Below, piece by piece: positions 10,990 through 23,013 of a stretch of 64,000 bases of DNA (position 1 is its first letter; every line of letters starts with the position of its first letter). The position numbers and the translations under genes were made by a program. Origin of the DNA: Triplophysa rosa. Lineage: Eukaryota > Chordata > Actinopteri > Cypriniformes > Nemacheilidae. The notes below the pieces were generated by a model. That model ran no database searches. It saw only the letters and a program-made list of their open reading frames with translations, and had not been told where the DNA came from. The DNA lies in NCBI RefSeq assembly GCF_024868665.1, contig NC_079892.1, positions 597,346 through 661,345 of the forward strand. The letters are read 5' to 3'.

Positions 10990-13597
10990 TAGCAGTGGGC
11001 GTTCACTTCCAAGTCTTCAATGCGGCACGCCCATTAAAACCCAGCGTTTGTAGAGCCGGCCTCAAAACCCGGGTAGAAAATAGCCAGTTACTTTTGATTT
11101 TGATGTTTTTTAATGTTAAAACCACACAAACGTCATAAGTATACCTCATACAACAGTATAAAACAATAAACAAGGCCAGTTCATCACACCTTTAACACTG
11201 TCACTTCACTGTGAAATAACACTTAACTAGAAGTAGAAATCCTACTCAACCAATCATGTTTGACCCAAAACTTCAACATTTTCTTTCACAGACTCAACGA
11301 GGCGGTTTCCCAGACAGGCCTGAGAGTAGTTGAAGACTAACTTCAATTTTAGAAGTGTCTTGATCGAAAACAACTTGCTCTGACCCATCCTAAAATATAT
11401 CAGTGTGATTCTTTTGTCTCAACATGCACACCAGTAATGTTTTTTTTGTAAAGTATGTTCAACTTAAACATCCTAATATAACTAAGGCCTGGTTTAACAT
11501 AATCCCTTTCCGAGAAACTGCCCCAACATGTTTAACAGAGTTAAGTACAATAAATGAAATTATATTTTAAAGAAGTGCTTACTTGTCCTCCAGGAAAACT
11601 GAAGAAATAATAATTTCCTATCGTGCATAATGATTGTGCATTTAAATCACAAAGAAATCAGTCAAGTTTCAATCAATTAAATTGGTGGTTACTAAAACTA
11701 GAGCTGGTGACATCGTTACATCAGAAACAAGCCCATTCACACGTTCCAACCCATCCAGAACCATGTGCTCACACTCACTTATGTCAAATAATCCCGATTG
11801 CTAATGGATCAATATCCACAGTCACTTAAAAGAATATCTTCAGTGATTATGACACAAAGCACTGAAACATTGCGAAACTGCTGTTTTAAGTTGAATTGCA
11901 TTGTTTCCAGTTGAATTTTCTTTTGTTTATTACATTATTATTACTTGTGATACTCCCCCCCCATCCCCCCCAAAAAAGTGAACATTCTGCCATGAATTAG
12001 CTACTCAACCTCAAACTGTGTCAAACCTGTATATATATTTTTTTTGTTCTATTGAACACAAAGAAAGATATTTAGAAGAATGTAAGCAACTGAGATCTGT
12101 TTGATCTTTGTCTTGTGATGAGGATTTATTGTGTAAGGAAACTTCTGCAGAGGCCCAGTGTTACAAAGGAGGGGCTAAGGTGACATCTAGTGGCCACCTG
12201 GGGAAGAGCCAAAAGGGTTGATCATGTGACCAAGAAACGTGTGTCATCAGTGGTGCTGATCTCCTGAGACTGAGAAAAAGGTCAACAAAAGTGTGCGTCC
12301 ATTTGAATGCACAATTGATCATGATTGCCCATATGTTTATATACTTAAGTACTGATAAGTATTTCTGATCAAATTCGAAGTAAGATATTTGGGTCATGCT
12401 AACTCCTGTGTTATCACAAATGTTAAATTGCTGTAAATAATCTTACTTTGCCTGTTACTTACTAATGATTGTGTTGATTAACCTTTTTGTTTCTTTACTT
12501 TTTGCCCAGGCGAACCCCGTTAGCCTAGCTGTTTTCTCCTTTAACCCCTTTTGGTTAGTTTTTGCGGGGGTTGTTTTTCCCGGTTCCCCAGCGCCATCCA
12601 CACCTCGGATTCTACTGGATCTCCTCGTTTTGTCCACATCTACCCCTGAACTCTCCTATCGCTGATCCTGCCTACGTTGTGGTCCAAGGACATCTTCCCC
12701 ACTTCTCCGACTGACGCTGCCGTACACCGGGGTTACCCATTTGGCCTCACAGTTAGCCGTTACCCTCCAGGACTCCGGAAGGATCCTGTCTTTCACGAAC
12801 TTTTACGTGTCTCACCCGAGTGTCCTGAATTAATCAATCATCTTGTTACCCGCACTTGAATCCGTGTGTTTTTCAACCCAGCCTTGACAGAAAAGTGTGC
12901 ACAACACACACAAACATGTGCTGCATGTACAAATACCTACATCTTAAACGTATTCAAAACATCGCACAAATCATTGCGAGAATTAAATTACAACACTGAT
13001 TTATATATGAATCTTCTTCCCAGTAAAAAAAACATGTTTATTTTTAAGGTAAATGCATCAGTCTGGTGTATTTTGAGATTCAACAAATATCTTGTGTACA
13101 ATTTTGTGCATTAGTGGTAAACCATTAGCAATTTTGTGTAGTGGTAAAAGAGTCATTGTTTGCATACAAATGAACATAGAGCACAAAAGTAAAAGCAAAT
13201 AAAAATGAAGCAAAGGGGTTACCCTTTGTTAAACTGCCTTTAATACAGATTTATTATCCATTACAAAATTCCTTCCATTACGAAACAAAAATATATAATG
13301 GAATATAATACATAATATAATAATTTACTGTAAGTGCATCCATTTCTAAATATATGAAAAGTGTAAATTATGTAGAATAAAATAATGGACTAAAATGGAC
13401 TTGAATTTGGCTCCATCTAGTGGTAGCATAGTGTCTATGACTGGCTTACAGCAGCAGAAACCAATGGAGAATAGAAGCTGGAGCTTAAAAATGTGTCACA
13501 TCATCAACATATTGTTACATACTGTAAATTAATAAAAAGTTGTAGAGCATGAGAATAAGTCTCGGTCCAGGCCTGCATCTCACCAGTGCGTCACTGT
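10990..13597. other. Intergenic DNA with repeat fragments
   Basis: No host gene recognised. A fragment of the Angel-like repeat lies near 12002-12110 (ACACAAAGAAAGATATTT). The C/T-rich segment from about 12465 to 12891, ending CTTGACA, resembles the 3' part of an LTR but has no partner or TSD that I could confirm. ORFs in 12455-12859 look fortuitous. Confidence 0.4.
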
Positions 13598-13803
13598 GAT
13601 TCCCTTTCTGTCGGTCTCTCGACGTTGTGTCGAACCGACAGAATGGGGTTTGTCTTGAGAACCTATCATCTTCTGAGTATTTAGAAAAGGCCAATGAAAA
13701 TTGGCGAATGAAATTTGCATGCCGGGCTCCTCCCCGGATGTCCGGGTATAAGAGGGAAGCCGGCGTGCTCATTCATTCACCTTTTGTTCTTCAGAGCCTA
13801 CGC
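13598..13803 (+). repeat. Left inverted terminal repeat of DIRS element 1
   Basis: It starts TTCCCTTTCTGTCGG and contains the TATA-like GGGTATAAGAGG near 13745. Its reverse complement is found at 19168-19345. The same repeat type, more divergent, ends element 2 near 20740-20910. It probably contains the element promoter. Confidence 0.85.
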
Positions 13804-14761
13804 ATCTGGTGAGCTTCTCTACGATCTGGGTGATCATTCTTTCTGCTGGAATCTACGACGTGGACAGCGGACGGTCCCTTCCTGCAGTGACTCTCCCCTG
13901 GGCGTCTCGGCAGTTCCGGAGGTGTTCGAGCAAATTTCCTTTTCTAAAAGAGCAAATTTCTCCAGCGTGGCTTGTCCCGCTGTTCTCATGGGTGCAACAC
14001 ACTCATCGAGGAGGGGGACGGACACAATGCCTGCTTCCAGTACGCTGGGGCAGACGTTGTGGATACGTCCTGCCCGCACTGCGGGCGGTGACGATTCAGA
14101 CGTTGCGTCACAGGTGGCTGTGTTCCCACGGGACTCAGCCACCACCTCGTTTGCTCCCTGTTCCGTGGTGGCAGGACTACGGCCCTGCCGTCCACTACAG
14201 CAAGCAGCGAGGGTGATATGAGGATTACTGTGAGCGATAATCCACCAGCCACGGGCTCACGGACCGTTCACACCTCGTCTCGCTCGTCTGACCGTTCCCC
14301 AGGAGACGGTCCACGGCTTATTCCTCAATCACGTATTCGGACACGATGCGTGATGATGAGATGTCTCTTGCAGCATCGGGGGGTGACGTACTGCCATCCG
14401 ACTCCGACGATTCCTCGGGCTCCCTCCCTCGGGGGGTCGAGCCCAGGAAGATGCGGACGTCGAAATGTCAGCCATGCTTTCCAGGGCCGCCGTGAGTGTG
14501 GGGTTGCAGTGCCCACACTGCCTCTCCCGGCGCTCGCGGCTGGCTACATGGCGCCTCGGGTTTGAGCGCGGCCCCAAGCCGCGCCCGCCCCCAGTGCCGT
14601 GTTTACCGGAAGTGCATGAGCAACTTAGTAAGACCTGGAACGCCCCTTTCCGGCACGTTTCACGTCAAACAAAGTTCCGTCACCCTCTCTTCCCTCGAGG
14701 TTGAGACAGCTAGAGGATACGTCGATGTCCCCCAGGTGGAGAATGCCGCCGCGGTGCACTC

Positions 14762-15250
14762 GTGCCCGTAGGCGGCAGCCACCTGGGGGGGGGGGCTCGA
14801 CCTAGACTCCGGTCCAAAGCATGTGGGGTCTCGGCATCTCTGGTGTCGAGAGCTTACATTGCGGCGGACCAAGCTGCCTCCTCTCTCCACGCTATGGCTC
14901 CTGCCAGGGCGTTGAGAGAGCTCCACGAGGGTAAGACCGACCCAGTGCTTATGCAGGAACTCCGCGCCGCCACCGACCTTGCTCTACAGGCGACCAAGGT
15001 GACCACGCGGGCCCTGGGTCGGACGATGTCCACACTTGTGGTCCATGAGAAACTCCTCTGGCCGATCCTTGCGCAGATGAGTAATGGCGAGAAGGTCCGC
15101 TTTCTCGCAAGGGGGGGCTGGTTGGTGTTACTGTCGAGCTGCTGCGGCCCCGCTCACCCCCCGCCCGTCGGGGGGGCGCGAGACCCGCGCGCGGCCTCCC
15201 CCGGAGGGTTCTCAACAGTAAAGAAGCAGTACTCCGTGCCGCGACTCGGC
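14762..15250 (+). pseudogene. Broken gag-like ORF1 of DIRS element 1
   Basis: One frame reads SLVSRAYIAADQAASSLHAM, then ALRELHEGKTD and LAQMSNGEKVRFL, and resumes at FSTVKKQ. This is the helical gag-like protein that I recognise from cyprinid DIRS elements. The frame is disrupted by a GC-rich insert at 15144-15208 that replaces part of the sequence before FSTVKKQ. Further upstream segments (14218-14760) look like gag in shifted frames. Non-functional. Confidence 0.6.
15144..15208. repeat. GC-rich micro-insert A in gag of DIRS element 1
   Basis: It shares GCGGCCCYGCTCACCCCCCG, then GGGGGGCG and GAGACCC, then CGCGGCCTCCC, with micro-insert B at 16262-16338. It interrupts the gag frame just before the codons for FSTVKKQ. 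Confidence 0.6.
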
Positions 15251-15859
15251 CGCCTCGGCCGTCGAGTCCCGTGCACTGTCTGCTTCCCAGCAGCCCTGGT
15301 CCTCTTCGACGCCCTCCAGCTCTGGCGCCCCCCACTCAGGCGGCCCCCCCCTGGAGGAGACAGCGAAGAGGAGACCATCGCCCCATCAGCAGCCGCGGTG
15401 AAGCGGCCCTCATGGGAAGACCTCAGGGGGATCGAGGCTACCATTGGGCCCAACCCCAGCCACATCGCTGGGAAGTCGGATAGGGACGGATCCTGCACCG
15501 TCTCTCCATCTGCTGGCCCCCTCTGGGGGGCTAGCGCCCACTTACTCTCTAAGGAGAGTTTCCTCTCTCTCTGGGTTATCACAGCCGCTCCCACCCTCTG
15601 CACGACGGTGAACGGCAAACTCGACGTTGCGTCATGGCGAAGCGCAATGTCGAGTATAAACACCAGCCCTCAGCACTCTCAGTCAGACAGTGCGTTGAGC
15701 TGCGGAGTCGCCAGGCAGGAAAAACAGCAGAGCCGATCTCCTCCCCGGGGGACCTCCCCCGGCAAGGAATCCTGTACTTCATTGTCCCCAAGAAAGGCAG
15801 GGGGTTGCGCCCTATCTTGGGTCTGTGTGTTCTGAACAGGCACCTACACAGTAGCTGCC

Positions 15860-17013
15860 TTTCAGGTTGATCACGCAGAAGCGCATCCTGATGTCCGTCA
15901 GGTGTCAGGACTGGTTCATGGCAATCGACCTGTACTTCATGTCTCGATCCTTCCTCGACATCGGCCGTTCCGACAGTTCGTGTTCGAGGGACGGGCATAT
16001 CAGTACAGGGTCCTCCCCTTTGGTCTGTCCCTGTCTCCACGAGTCTTTACGAAGGTCGTCTTAGGGAAGGAGGTGTGTGGGTACTAAACTATCTCGACGA
16101 CTGGCTCAGTTTGGCGCACTCTCAAGATCTGTTGTGTACACACAGGGACCTGGTGCTCCGGCACCTAGATCGGTGGGGCTGCAGGTCAACTGAGAAGAGC
16201 AAGCTCTCCCCGGTGCAGAGCGTCCTCTTTCTCGGTAGGGAACTCGACTCTGTCCTCATGAGCGGCCCTGCTCACCCCCCGCGGGGGGCGAGAGACCCAC
16301 GAAGAGGAAGCCCGCACCCACGCGGCCTCCCAGAGGCAGTGCGACTGACTACAGAGCGCACCCAATCAGTGTTGAACTGCCTGAAGCTTTCAGACAGTCA
16401 GCGGTCCCCCTGAAACAATTTCAGAGGATCCAGGGATACATGGCATCCTCGGCGGGGGTGGTCCCCCTCGGGTCGATGCACATACGACCGCTCCAACACT
16501 GGCTACAGAGTCAAGTTCCTTGGAGAGTGTGGCACACCGGCAGCAGGCGTATAGTCACACGCTTTCTGCCGACACACCCTAACCCCCTGGTCTCCATGAC
16601 CTTCTTGGGGTTGGGGTGCCGTGTGCAAATGGGAAAGCAGTGTCGGGGCGGTGGACGGGCCCCCGCCTGCGTTGGCATTTCAACTGCCTAGAGTTGCTGG
16701 TTGTGCTACTTGCATTGAGGAGGCTACTACCTCTCGTGCAGGGCAGGCACGTGCTGGTCCGGTCGGACAGCACAGCTGCTGTGGCGTATATCATTGGATT
16801 GGCTCACGGCAGCTAAACATGACTCGCCCGGCGCCTCATCCTCTGGAGTCAGCAGGTGATCAGTTCCCTGCGAGCCACACACTTCCCAGGCGTCCTGAAC
16901 CAGACAGCCGATGCGCTCTCTCGTCAGTCGATGCCTCGCGGGGAGTGGCGACTCTATCCCCGCGCAGCCAACTCATTTGGGAGAGGTTCGGCCAGGCACA
17001 GGTGGTCCTGTAG
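15860..17013 (+). pseudogene. Broken reverse transcriptase-RNase H of DIRS element 1
   Basis: RT motifs are legible across several frames: VRCQDWFMAIDL (15895-15930), LPFGLSLSPRVFTK, and the catalytic box YLDDW at 16087-16101 with both Asp residues. RNase H follows with HFNCLELLVVLLAL, VRSDSTAAVAYI and QTADALSRQSM. Compared with element 2, part of the RT after LYFMS is altered, and a GC-rich insert at 16262-16338 breaks the thumb-side region. Frame changes occur near 15867, 16075, 16616 and 16856. Confidence 0.8.
16262..16338. repeat. GC-rich micro-insert B in RT of DIRS element 1
   Basis: It shares its left, middle and right blocks with micro-insert A (15144-15208), plus about 20 additional bases near GAAGAGGAAGCCCG. 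It separates RT sequence that is continuous in DIRS element 2. Confidence 0.6.
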
Positions 17014-17356
17014 CCTCCCCGGACTCCACCCATTGTCCGCTTTGGTACTCCCTGTCCGAGGCAACCCTTGGCACGGATGCCCTTGCGCACAGCTGGCCGC
17101 GGGACAAGCGGAAGTACGCTTCCCCCCAGTAAGCCTCATTGCTCAGGGACTGTGCAAGGCCAGGGAAGAGGAGCATCAAGTGGTACTAGTTACGCCCCTT
17201 GGCCTAACCAGGACTTGGTTCTCGGAGCTAAGGCTCTGACAACAACTCTCCCCTGGCCGCTCCCCCTGGCGAACTGCTTCCCCAGGGGAAGGGGCACGTT
17301 ACAGCATCCCAGGCAGAACCTGGTCTCCATGTCTGGATGGGACGAGGAGATCCTGA

Positions 17357-18290
17357 GTGACCCACCCCCGGTCTGGTTGGGACGTCACTCAGGCTAGGGC
17401 TTCGGCCACTGGGCGGCTATATGCCCATAGGTGGCGCCTCTTCTTGTCCTGGTGCTCTTCTCGGCGAGAAGACCCGCGGAGTTGCTCGGTCGGGTACGAG
17501 CTGTCCCGCCCTCAAGAGAGACTGGGGAGTAACCTCTCCCCCTCCACACTGGGAATGTATGTAGCCGCTTCTGCCGCTCATCATGACCCAAGTGCTGGGT
17601 AGCCTCTGGGACAGCACGGCCTGGTCATTAGGTTCCTAAGGGGCACGAGAGGGTGACCACCTTCCGCGCTCCGTACCCTCTTGCGACCTAGGTGGCGGGC
17701 CTTAAGAGGCCCCGCCCCCTTCAAGCCTCTCGGGGTTGCCGCTCTTTCTCAGTCCTGATAAAGACGGCTTTCCACATGGCGCTCACCTCCAAGAGGGTAG
17801 GGGATCGGCAAGCACCCTCCATGTCCACAGATTGCCTAGAACTCGGGGCCGGGATTCTCACGTTATCTTGAGACCCCGCCCCGGCTACGTGCCCAAGGTT
17901 CCCACCACTCTCCCGAGAGACCAGGTGGTGAACCTGCAGGCGCTCCCCACCGGGGAGGAAGACCCAACCTATCCGTGTTGTGTCCAGTACGCGCACGGTG
18001 CCTCTACTTGGACCGCACGCAGAGCCCAGAAGCTCTGAGCAGCTCTTTGTCTGTTTCGGAGGTCAGCAGAAGGGAGGGCTGTCTCCAAACAGAGGCTGGC
18101 GCACTGGATCGTGGATGCCCTCGTTAGGGCATACCGATCTCTATTCGCCCCTGCCCGTTGGGAGTGAGGCACACCCCTCATGGGCACTGGCTCAGGGCGC
18201 CTCTCTGGCAGACATCTGCAGAGCTGCGGGTTGGGCTATGCCTAACAACTCCGTGAGGTTCTAATACCTACGCGCGGAACCGGTGTCAGC
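17357..18290 (+). pseudogene. Broken tyrosine recombinase of DIRS element 1
   Basis: Fragments in several frames match the element 2 recombinase: RRLYTYKWRLF-like sequence near 17417, LSPSTLGMYVAA near 17540, the first catalytic Arg context (LTSKRVGD) near 17785, FGGQQKG near 18060 and DICRAAGW near 18215. The His-x-x-Arg box is damaged (a HP-S remnant near 18170). At the catalytic Tyr context FYNL the sequence reads TTC TAA TAC, so the Tyr codon is a stop. The enzyme cannot be active. Confidence 0.75.
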
Positions 18291-19009
18291 CCGCATCCTG
18301 GCAAGGTGTGGGACCGGCAGCCGGTAGGGCATACGCCTGCGGAAGCCCTTCCCCCTCCGGGGGGAGCAGTGGCGATCCCGCCTCACTTCTTTCCCCTCGG
18401 GTAAAGAACAGGCATTCCATCCATCACTAAGCACCCTTCCAGGGGACAGGCTGGGCAGAGCAGCCCTGCCCCCTTAGGCCGGGGAACAGTTGAGTTATCT
18501 CCCACATAGCTCTAACCGGACCTAGTGCTCCAGACGTGGTAACCCCCCCTCCGTGGGCTGTTCCGTCTGATGTATCCTCATGAATGGTTCCCACCTTGGC
18601 AACCCATGACCTCCCCAGGTGGACTCCCACCTTGCGGTTAACTCCTGCAGTCCGCACATTCCTCCCATGAGTTCTCCCCTGATGGTGAGACCATGTGGTG
18701 TCTCCACTAATTCCTCCCTACGGTAGGTAGTGGCCTCTGCAGCGTTTTTCCCCCCGGGGGGGGAATAATGCTTACCCAGTGGCCCGTACGGTGCCGGGCG
18801 GCTTCTCGCCATTTAGAGAATCAGGCCTCCGCCCGTGACGGCCGGCGTTAGGGGGCTTCCCAACTTTTTGTGGAAAGCTCTGGGTCCCCCTTCCTCTCCA
18901 CTGGAAGGTCATAATTTCGCGTTAGCGTGTTCGTCTGACTCGCCCAGGCCAGTCAACGTCGCTCCGCAGAGATTGTGACGCGGCTCAGTGCTGTGGCGTT
19001 TTCCATAGG

Positions 19010-19118
19010 AACCCCATTCTGTCGGTTCGACACAACGTCGAGAGACCGACAGAAAGGGAACGTCTTGGTTACGGATGTAACCTCGGTTCCCTGATGGAGG
19101 GAACGAGACGTTGTGTCC
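19010..19118. repeat. Internal complementary region of DIRS element 1
   Basis: The left half is the reverse complement of the outer left end (CCGACAGAAAGGGAA). The right half is the reverse complement of the outer right end (AACGTCTTGGTTACGG). They meet at a shared AAC/GTT. This is the splint used by DIRS elements to restore ends through a circular intermediate. Confidence 0.8.
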
Positions 19119-19167
19119 CTCATGCCACAACACTGGCCGCCCACCCCAGCGGTCGGGGGAGGATGCT

Positions 19168-19395
19168 TTAGGCTCCTCAGACCAAAGGTGAATGAATGAG
19201 CACGCCGGCTTCCCTCTTATACCCGGACATCCGGGGAGGAGCCCGGCATGCAAATTTCATTCACCAATTTTCATTGGCCTTTTCTAAATACTCAGAAGAT
19301 GATAGGTTCTCAAGACAAACCCCATTCTGTCGGTTTGACACAACGTCTCGTTCCCTCCATCAGGGAACCGAGGTTACATCCGTAACCAAGACGTT
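19168..19395 (-). repeat. Right inverted terminal repeat of DIRS element 1
   Basis: Reverse complement of the left repeat up to about 19345, plus a right-end extension. The extension contains the imperfect palindrome GGTTACATCCGTAACC and ends GACGTT at 19395. Confidence 0.85.
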
Positions 19396-20678
19396 TCAGT
19401 TAGGCCTATTTTTGAGTGATTTTTTTTGGTCAGCAATAATCTGTGTCATTATATTTTTTAAAACGCAACTTTAGGACTGCATTTCAAAATTTTGAATTCA
19501 TTAAAACCATTAAAGATTAGAATGTGAATATTTTAACTTTAAGTCAAGCTGACACTTCCCAGCAATGAAAGAATCCTCCTTTATCTAACTCAAGGACCAG
19601 AAAGAGCACGGAAACAATGCATATAAAACAAATTAAAGTTTTATAATCAACATGTCAGTAAAATAATCTTTCTGAAGAGGTTTCACGGTATTAAAAGTAA
19701 TGCAAAGCAAATTTATAATCGTTATATATAGTACACCGGACAGCAGCGCAGTGCCTTGAAAGGGGCTTGCGATGCAGGTGCTCTCCTTGTGTGTTGCTGC
19801 GAGCGCAGTGGGAACGCGCTACTCACGCATGCAATAACAGGTGAAACAGATGAAAGGTTTTAGGAAATTCATTTTAGTTCATAAAAGCAACAAAACGGCT
19901 GGCTGGCAGCCGGCAAAATCAGTCGCTATGGCTACCAGGAATCGGTGTTCCCGACAGTCTGCAAACTCCAATTCCCATCATCCCTTGCACTCATCATGAT
20001 TACACCCGCACCTGATTCACATTACTTGGACACTATATGTACCCTGCCCTGTGTATTCCCCGGTGTCAGATCTAGTTGTTATTTCCGTTACTGTCTAGTT
20101 CCGACCCTCCTGTGTTTCTGGAATCTCCTTGTTGCATGTTTCTTACCAGTTGGATTATACCTTTTTGTGGATTCCTTTTTGTGCCTGTTACCCCTTTTTG
20201 GATTTACTCTTTTGGATTTGGGGTTTTTGGATTAAATATACCCTTTGCACCGTCTCCTGTTGTGGCATCGTTCTTCCCCTTATGTGTAGTGTTACACTAC
20301 CAATAAAATACATCACTTACCATAGTTTTCATTAAAACCAATACAATTTCCATGATAACCATGAAGTCTATTACATTTTATTGTGTTTTAAGATGGGCTC
20401 TATTATTTTATTCAGCAGGGAAATTATTGAATTACTGTTCCTACATAAACTATATCATAAAACACTGGTCAAATAAATATTTTCTAGAGTATTGCATCAA
20501 AGCAGCTGTACAGGAAAACCAAGAAAAGCAACATAAGATTAACAAAAAAAGTAAAGAATTATGAAATCATCAACAGGTCAAAAGAGAATTTTCAACAATA
20601 TTATGGATTGCACAGTTAGCATAACTGGGAGAAAAAGTTACATGTCTATTATCAGTTACCACCCTTAATATAAGGAAT
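19396..20678. other. Spacer between DIRS elements 1 and 2
   Basis: No gene recognised. The C/T-rich stretch from about 19930 to 20300, with TTAAATATACCC near 20233, resembles the 3' part of an LTR but has no confirmed ends. Confidence 0.4.
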
Positions 20679-20956
20679 AACGTCTCGGTTACGTTTGTAA
20701 CCTCGGTTCCCTGATGGAGGGAACGAGACGTTGTGTCGAACCGACAGATGGGGTTCGTCCCTGAGAACCAATCGTTTCCGACTACTTAGAAAAGGCCAAT
20801 GAAAATTGGCAAATGAAATTTGCATGCCGGACTCCGCCCCGGAAATCCGGGTATAAAAGGGAGACGGCGTGCATCATTCATTCACCTTAGTTCTGAGGAG
20901 CCTGAGACCTCTCACGACTGCTGCAGAGGACAGCACGTGTTGTGGCAAGGAGGTCA

Positions 20957-21036
20957 CAATGTCTCGTTCCCTCCATCAGGGAACCGAGGTTACAAATGTA
21001 ACCGAGACGTTCCCTTTCTGAACCAACAGATGGGGT
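20957..21036. repeat. Internal complementary region of DIRS element 2
   Basis: It contains the reverse complement of the outer right end (GGTTACAAATGTAACC, GAGACGTT) joined at GTT to CCCTTTCTG, the outer left-end sequence that is itself missing from this truncated copy. Confidence 0.75.
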
Positions 21037-21749
21037 TCCAATGGAAAACGCCATAACACTGTGCCCTGTCACAATCTCAACGAAGCGATGGTGACTGGCC
21101 TGGGCGAGTCAGCCGTGAGCGCTACCGCGAAATTGTAACCTACCAGTGGGTAGGTAGGGGGTCCCAGACCTTCGGCATCACAGGCGGCGGCCTTGTTTCT
21201 CTAACAGCGAGAAGCCGCCCGGAACCGTAAGGCCACTGGGTAAGCGCTACTTCCTCAAGTGGGGGATGCGCTACAGAGACCACTTCCTACCGCAGGGAGG
21301 AGACTAGTGGAGATACCAACATGGTCTCACCGATGGGGGAGAACTCATGGGAAGAAAGTGCGGCTGAAGAGAAAACCGCGAGGTGGAGGTCCACCTGGGG
21401 AGGTCATGGGTTACCAAGGTGGGAACCAGCATGAGGATACATCAGACGGAACCACCCTACTGGGGGGTTGCAACGTCTGGTAGGACTAGGTCCGGTTAGA
21501 GCTATGATGCGAATAACTCGGGAACCCGGCCTAAGGGGCAGGGCTGCTCTGCCTAGCCCACCCCAGAAGGTGCTTGCTTAGTGATGGATGGAGTGCCTGT
21601 TCTTCTCCCAGTGGGGAAAGAAGGGAGGCTGAATCGTTATACTGACCCACTCGAGAGAGGGGGAAAAGAACCGATAAGGCGTACACCCTACCAGTTGCCG
21701 GTCCTACATGTGGCCATGCAGGACGCGGGCCGACACCGGCTCTACGCGG

Positions 21750-22858
21750 AGGTTGTAGAACCTCGCGAAGGTGTTGGGTGTAGCCCAACCCGTATCTCTG
21801 CATATTTCTGCAAGAGAGGCCCCCCGTGCCAGAGCCCAAGAGGAGGCTACACCCCGGGTGGAGTGGGCCCTCACTCATAGGGGGCACAGGCGATTTAGGG
21901 ATTGGTAAGATGCCTTGACAGCGTCCACAATCCAGTGGGCCAACCTCTGCTTGGAGACAGCTCTCCCCTGCTGCTGACCTCCGAAACAGACAAAGAGCTG
22001 ATCCGAGCTCCTGAAGCTCTGTGTGCGGTCTAAGTAGAGGCGCAGTGTGCGTACTGGACACAACACGGACGGGGTTGGGTCTTCCTCCCCAGTGGGGAGC
22101 GCCTGTAAGTTCACCACCTGGTCCCGAAAGGGAGCGGTGGGAACCTTGGGCACGTAGCCGGGCCGAGGTCTCAGGATAACGTGAGAATCCCTGGGTCCGA
22201 ATTCTAGGCAGTCAGGGGACACGGAGAAAGCCTGTAGATCCCCTACCCTCTTGATGGAGGCGAGCGCCAAAAGGAGAACCGTCTTCATCGTAAGATGAGG
22301 AAGAGAGGCATCCCCTAGGGGCTCGAAGGGGGGCCTGGTGAGACCTGTCAGGGCTACATCCAGGTCCCAAGAGGGTATGGAGTGCGGACGAGGCGGGTTA
22401 CGCCTCCTCGCACCCCTTAGGAATCTAATGACCAGGTCGTGCTGCCCTAGAGACTTTCCAGCAACTGAGTTGTGATGAGCAGCAATGGCGGCTACATACA
22501 CTTTCAGTGTGGAGGGGGAGAGGTTAGTCTCGAGTCTCTCTTGTAGGAAGGACAGCACGGACCCGATCGCACAACTCCGTGGGTCTTCTCCTCGAGAAGC
22601 ACACCAGGTCGAGAAGAGGCGCCACTTGTAGGTGTACAGTCGCCTAGTGGCAGGTGCCCTAGCCTGAGAAATGGTAGCTACCACAGCAGGGGACAGACCA
22701 CTCAGGATCTCCTCGTCCCGTCCAGGGGCCAGACATGGAGGTTCCAGAGGTCTGGCCTGGGATGCCATAACGTGCCCTTCCCCTGGGAAAGCAGGTCCTT
22801 CATCAGGGGAATCGGCCAGGGGGGAGCTGTCGTCAAGAGCATTAGCTCCGAGAACCAA
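21750..22858 (-). pseudogene. Tyrosine recombinase of DIRS element 2, frameshifted
   Basis: Phage-integrase-fold recombinase that would insert the circular DNA copy. The main frame (22858-21875) shows RRLYTYKWRLFSTWC, LSPSTLKVYVAAIAAHH, the first catalytic Arg in LASIKRVGDLQ, and LFVCFGGQQQGRAVSKQRL. After a frame change near 21900 the remaining catalytic residues are all legible in a second frame: AHSTRG (His-x-x-Arg) and ARFYNLR (nucleophilic Tyr). All catalytic residues are present, but on two frames, so this copy needs repair to be functional. Confidence 0.82.
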
Positions 22859-23013
22859 GTCCGGTTAGGCCAGTGTGGCGCAACGAGTAACACTTGCTGC
22901 TCCTCTTCCCTGACCTTGCACAGGGTCTGTGCAATGAGGCTCACTGGGGGGAAGGCGTACTTCCGCTTGTCCCGCAGCCAGCTGTGCGCTAGGGCATCCG
23001 TGCCGAGGGGTCC

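Larger units (their letters stand above)
13598..19395 (+). mobile_element. DIRS-type tyrosine-recombinase retrotransposon, element 1
   Basis: A full-length but dead DIRS element of about 5.8 kb. Terminal repeats are inverted, not direct: 13598-13803 matches 19168-19345 reversed, including the TATA-like GGGTATAAGAGG. An internal complementary region at 19010-19118 joins the complements of both outer ends. Coding order is gag, then RT, RNase H, a Dam-like region and the tyrosine recombinase, all on plus. Many frameshifts and stops break every ORF. DIRS elements replicate through a circular intermediate inserted by a tyrosine recombinase, so no TSD is expected and none is seen. Confidence 0.88.

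Noticed and set aside
13715..14704. Overlapping long ORFs on both strands in the GC-rich left part of DIRS element 1
   Set aside because: High GC content lowers stop frequency. The frames overlap on both strands and only short pieces resemble gag.
21750..22858. Prophage-type integrase or bacterial contamination
   Set aside because: The tyrosine recombinase is adjacent to RT and RNase H and to inverted terminal repeats, the DIRS arrangement, in a spliced-gene fish context.
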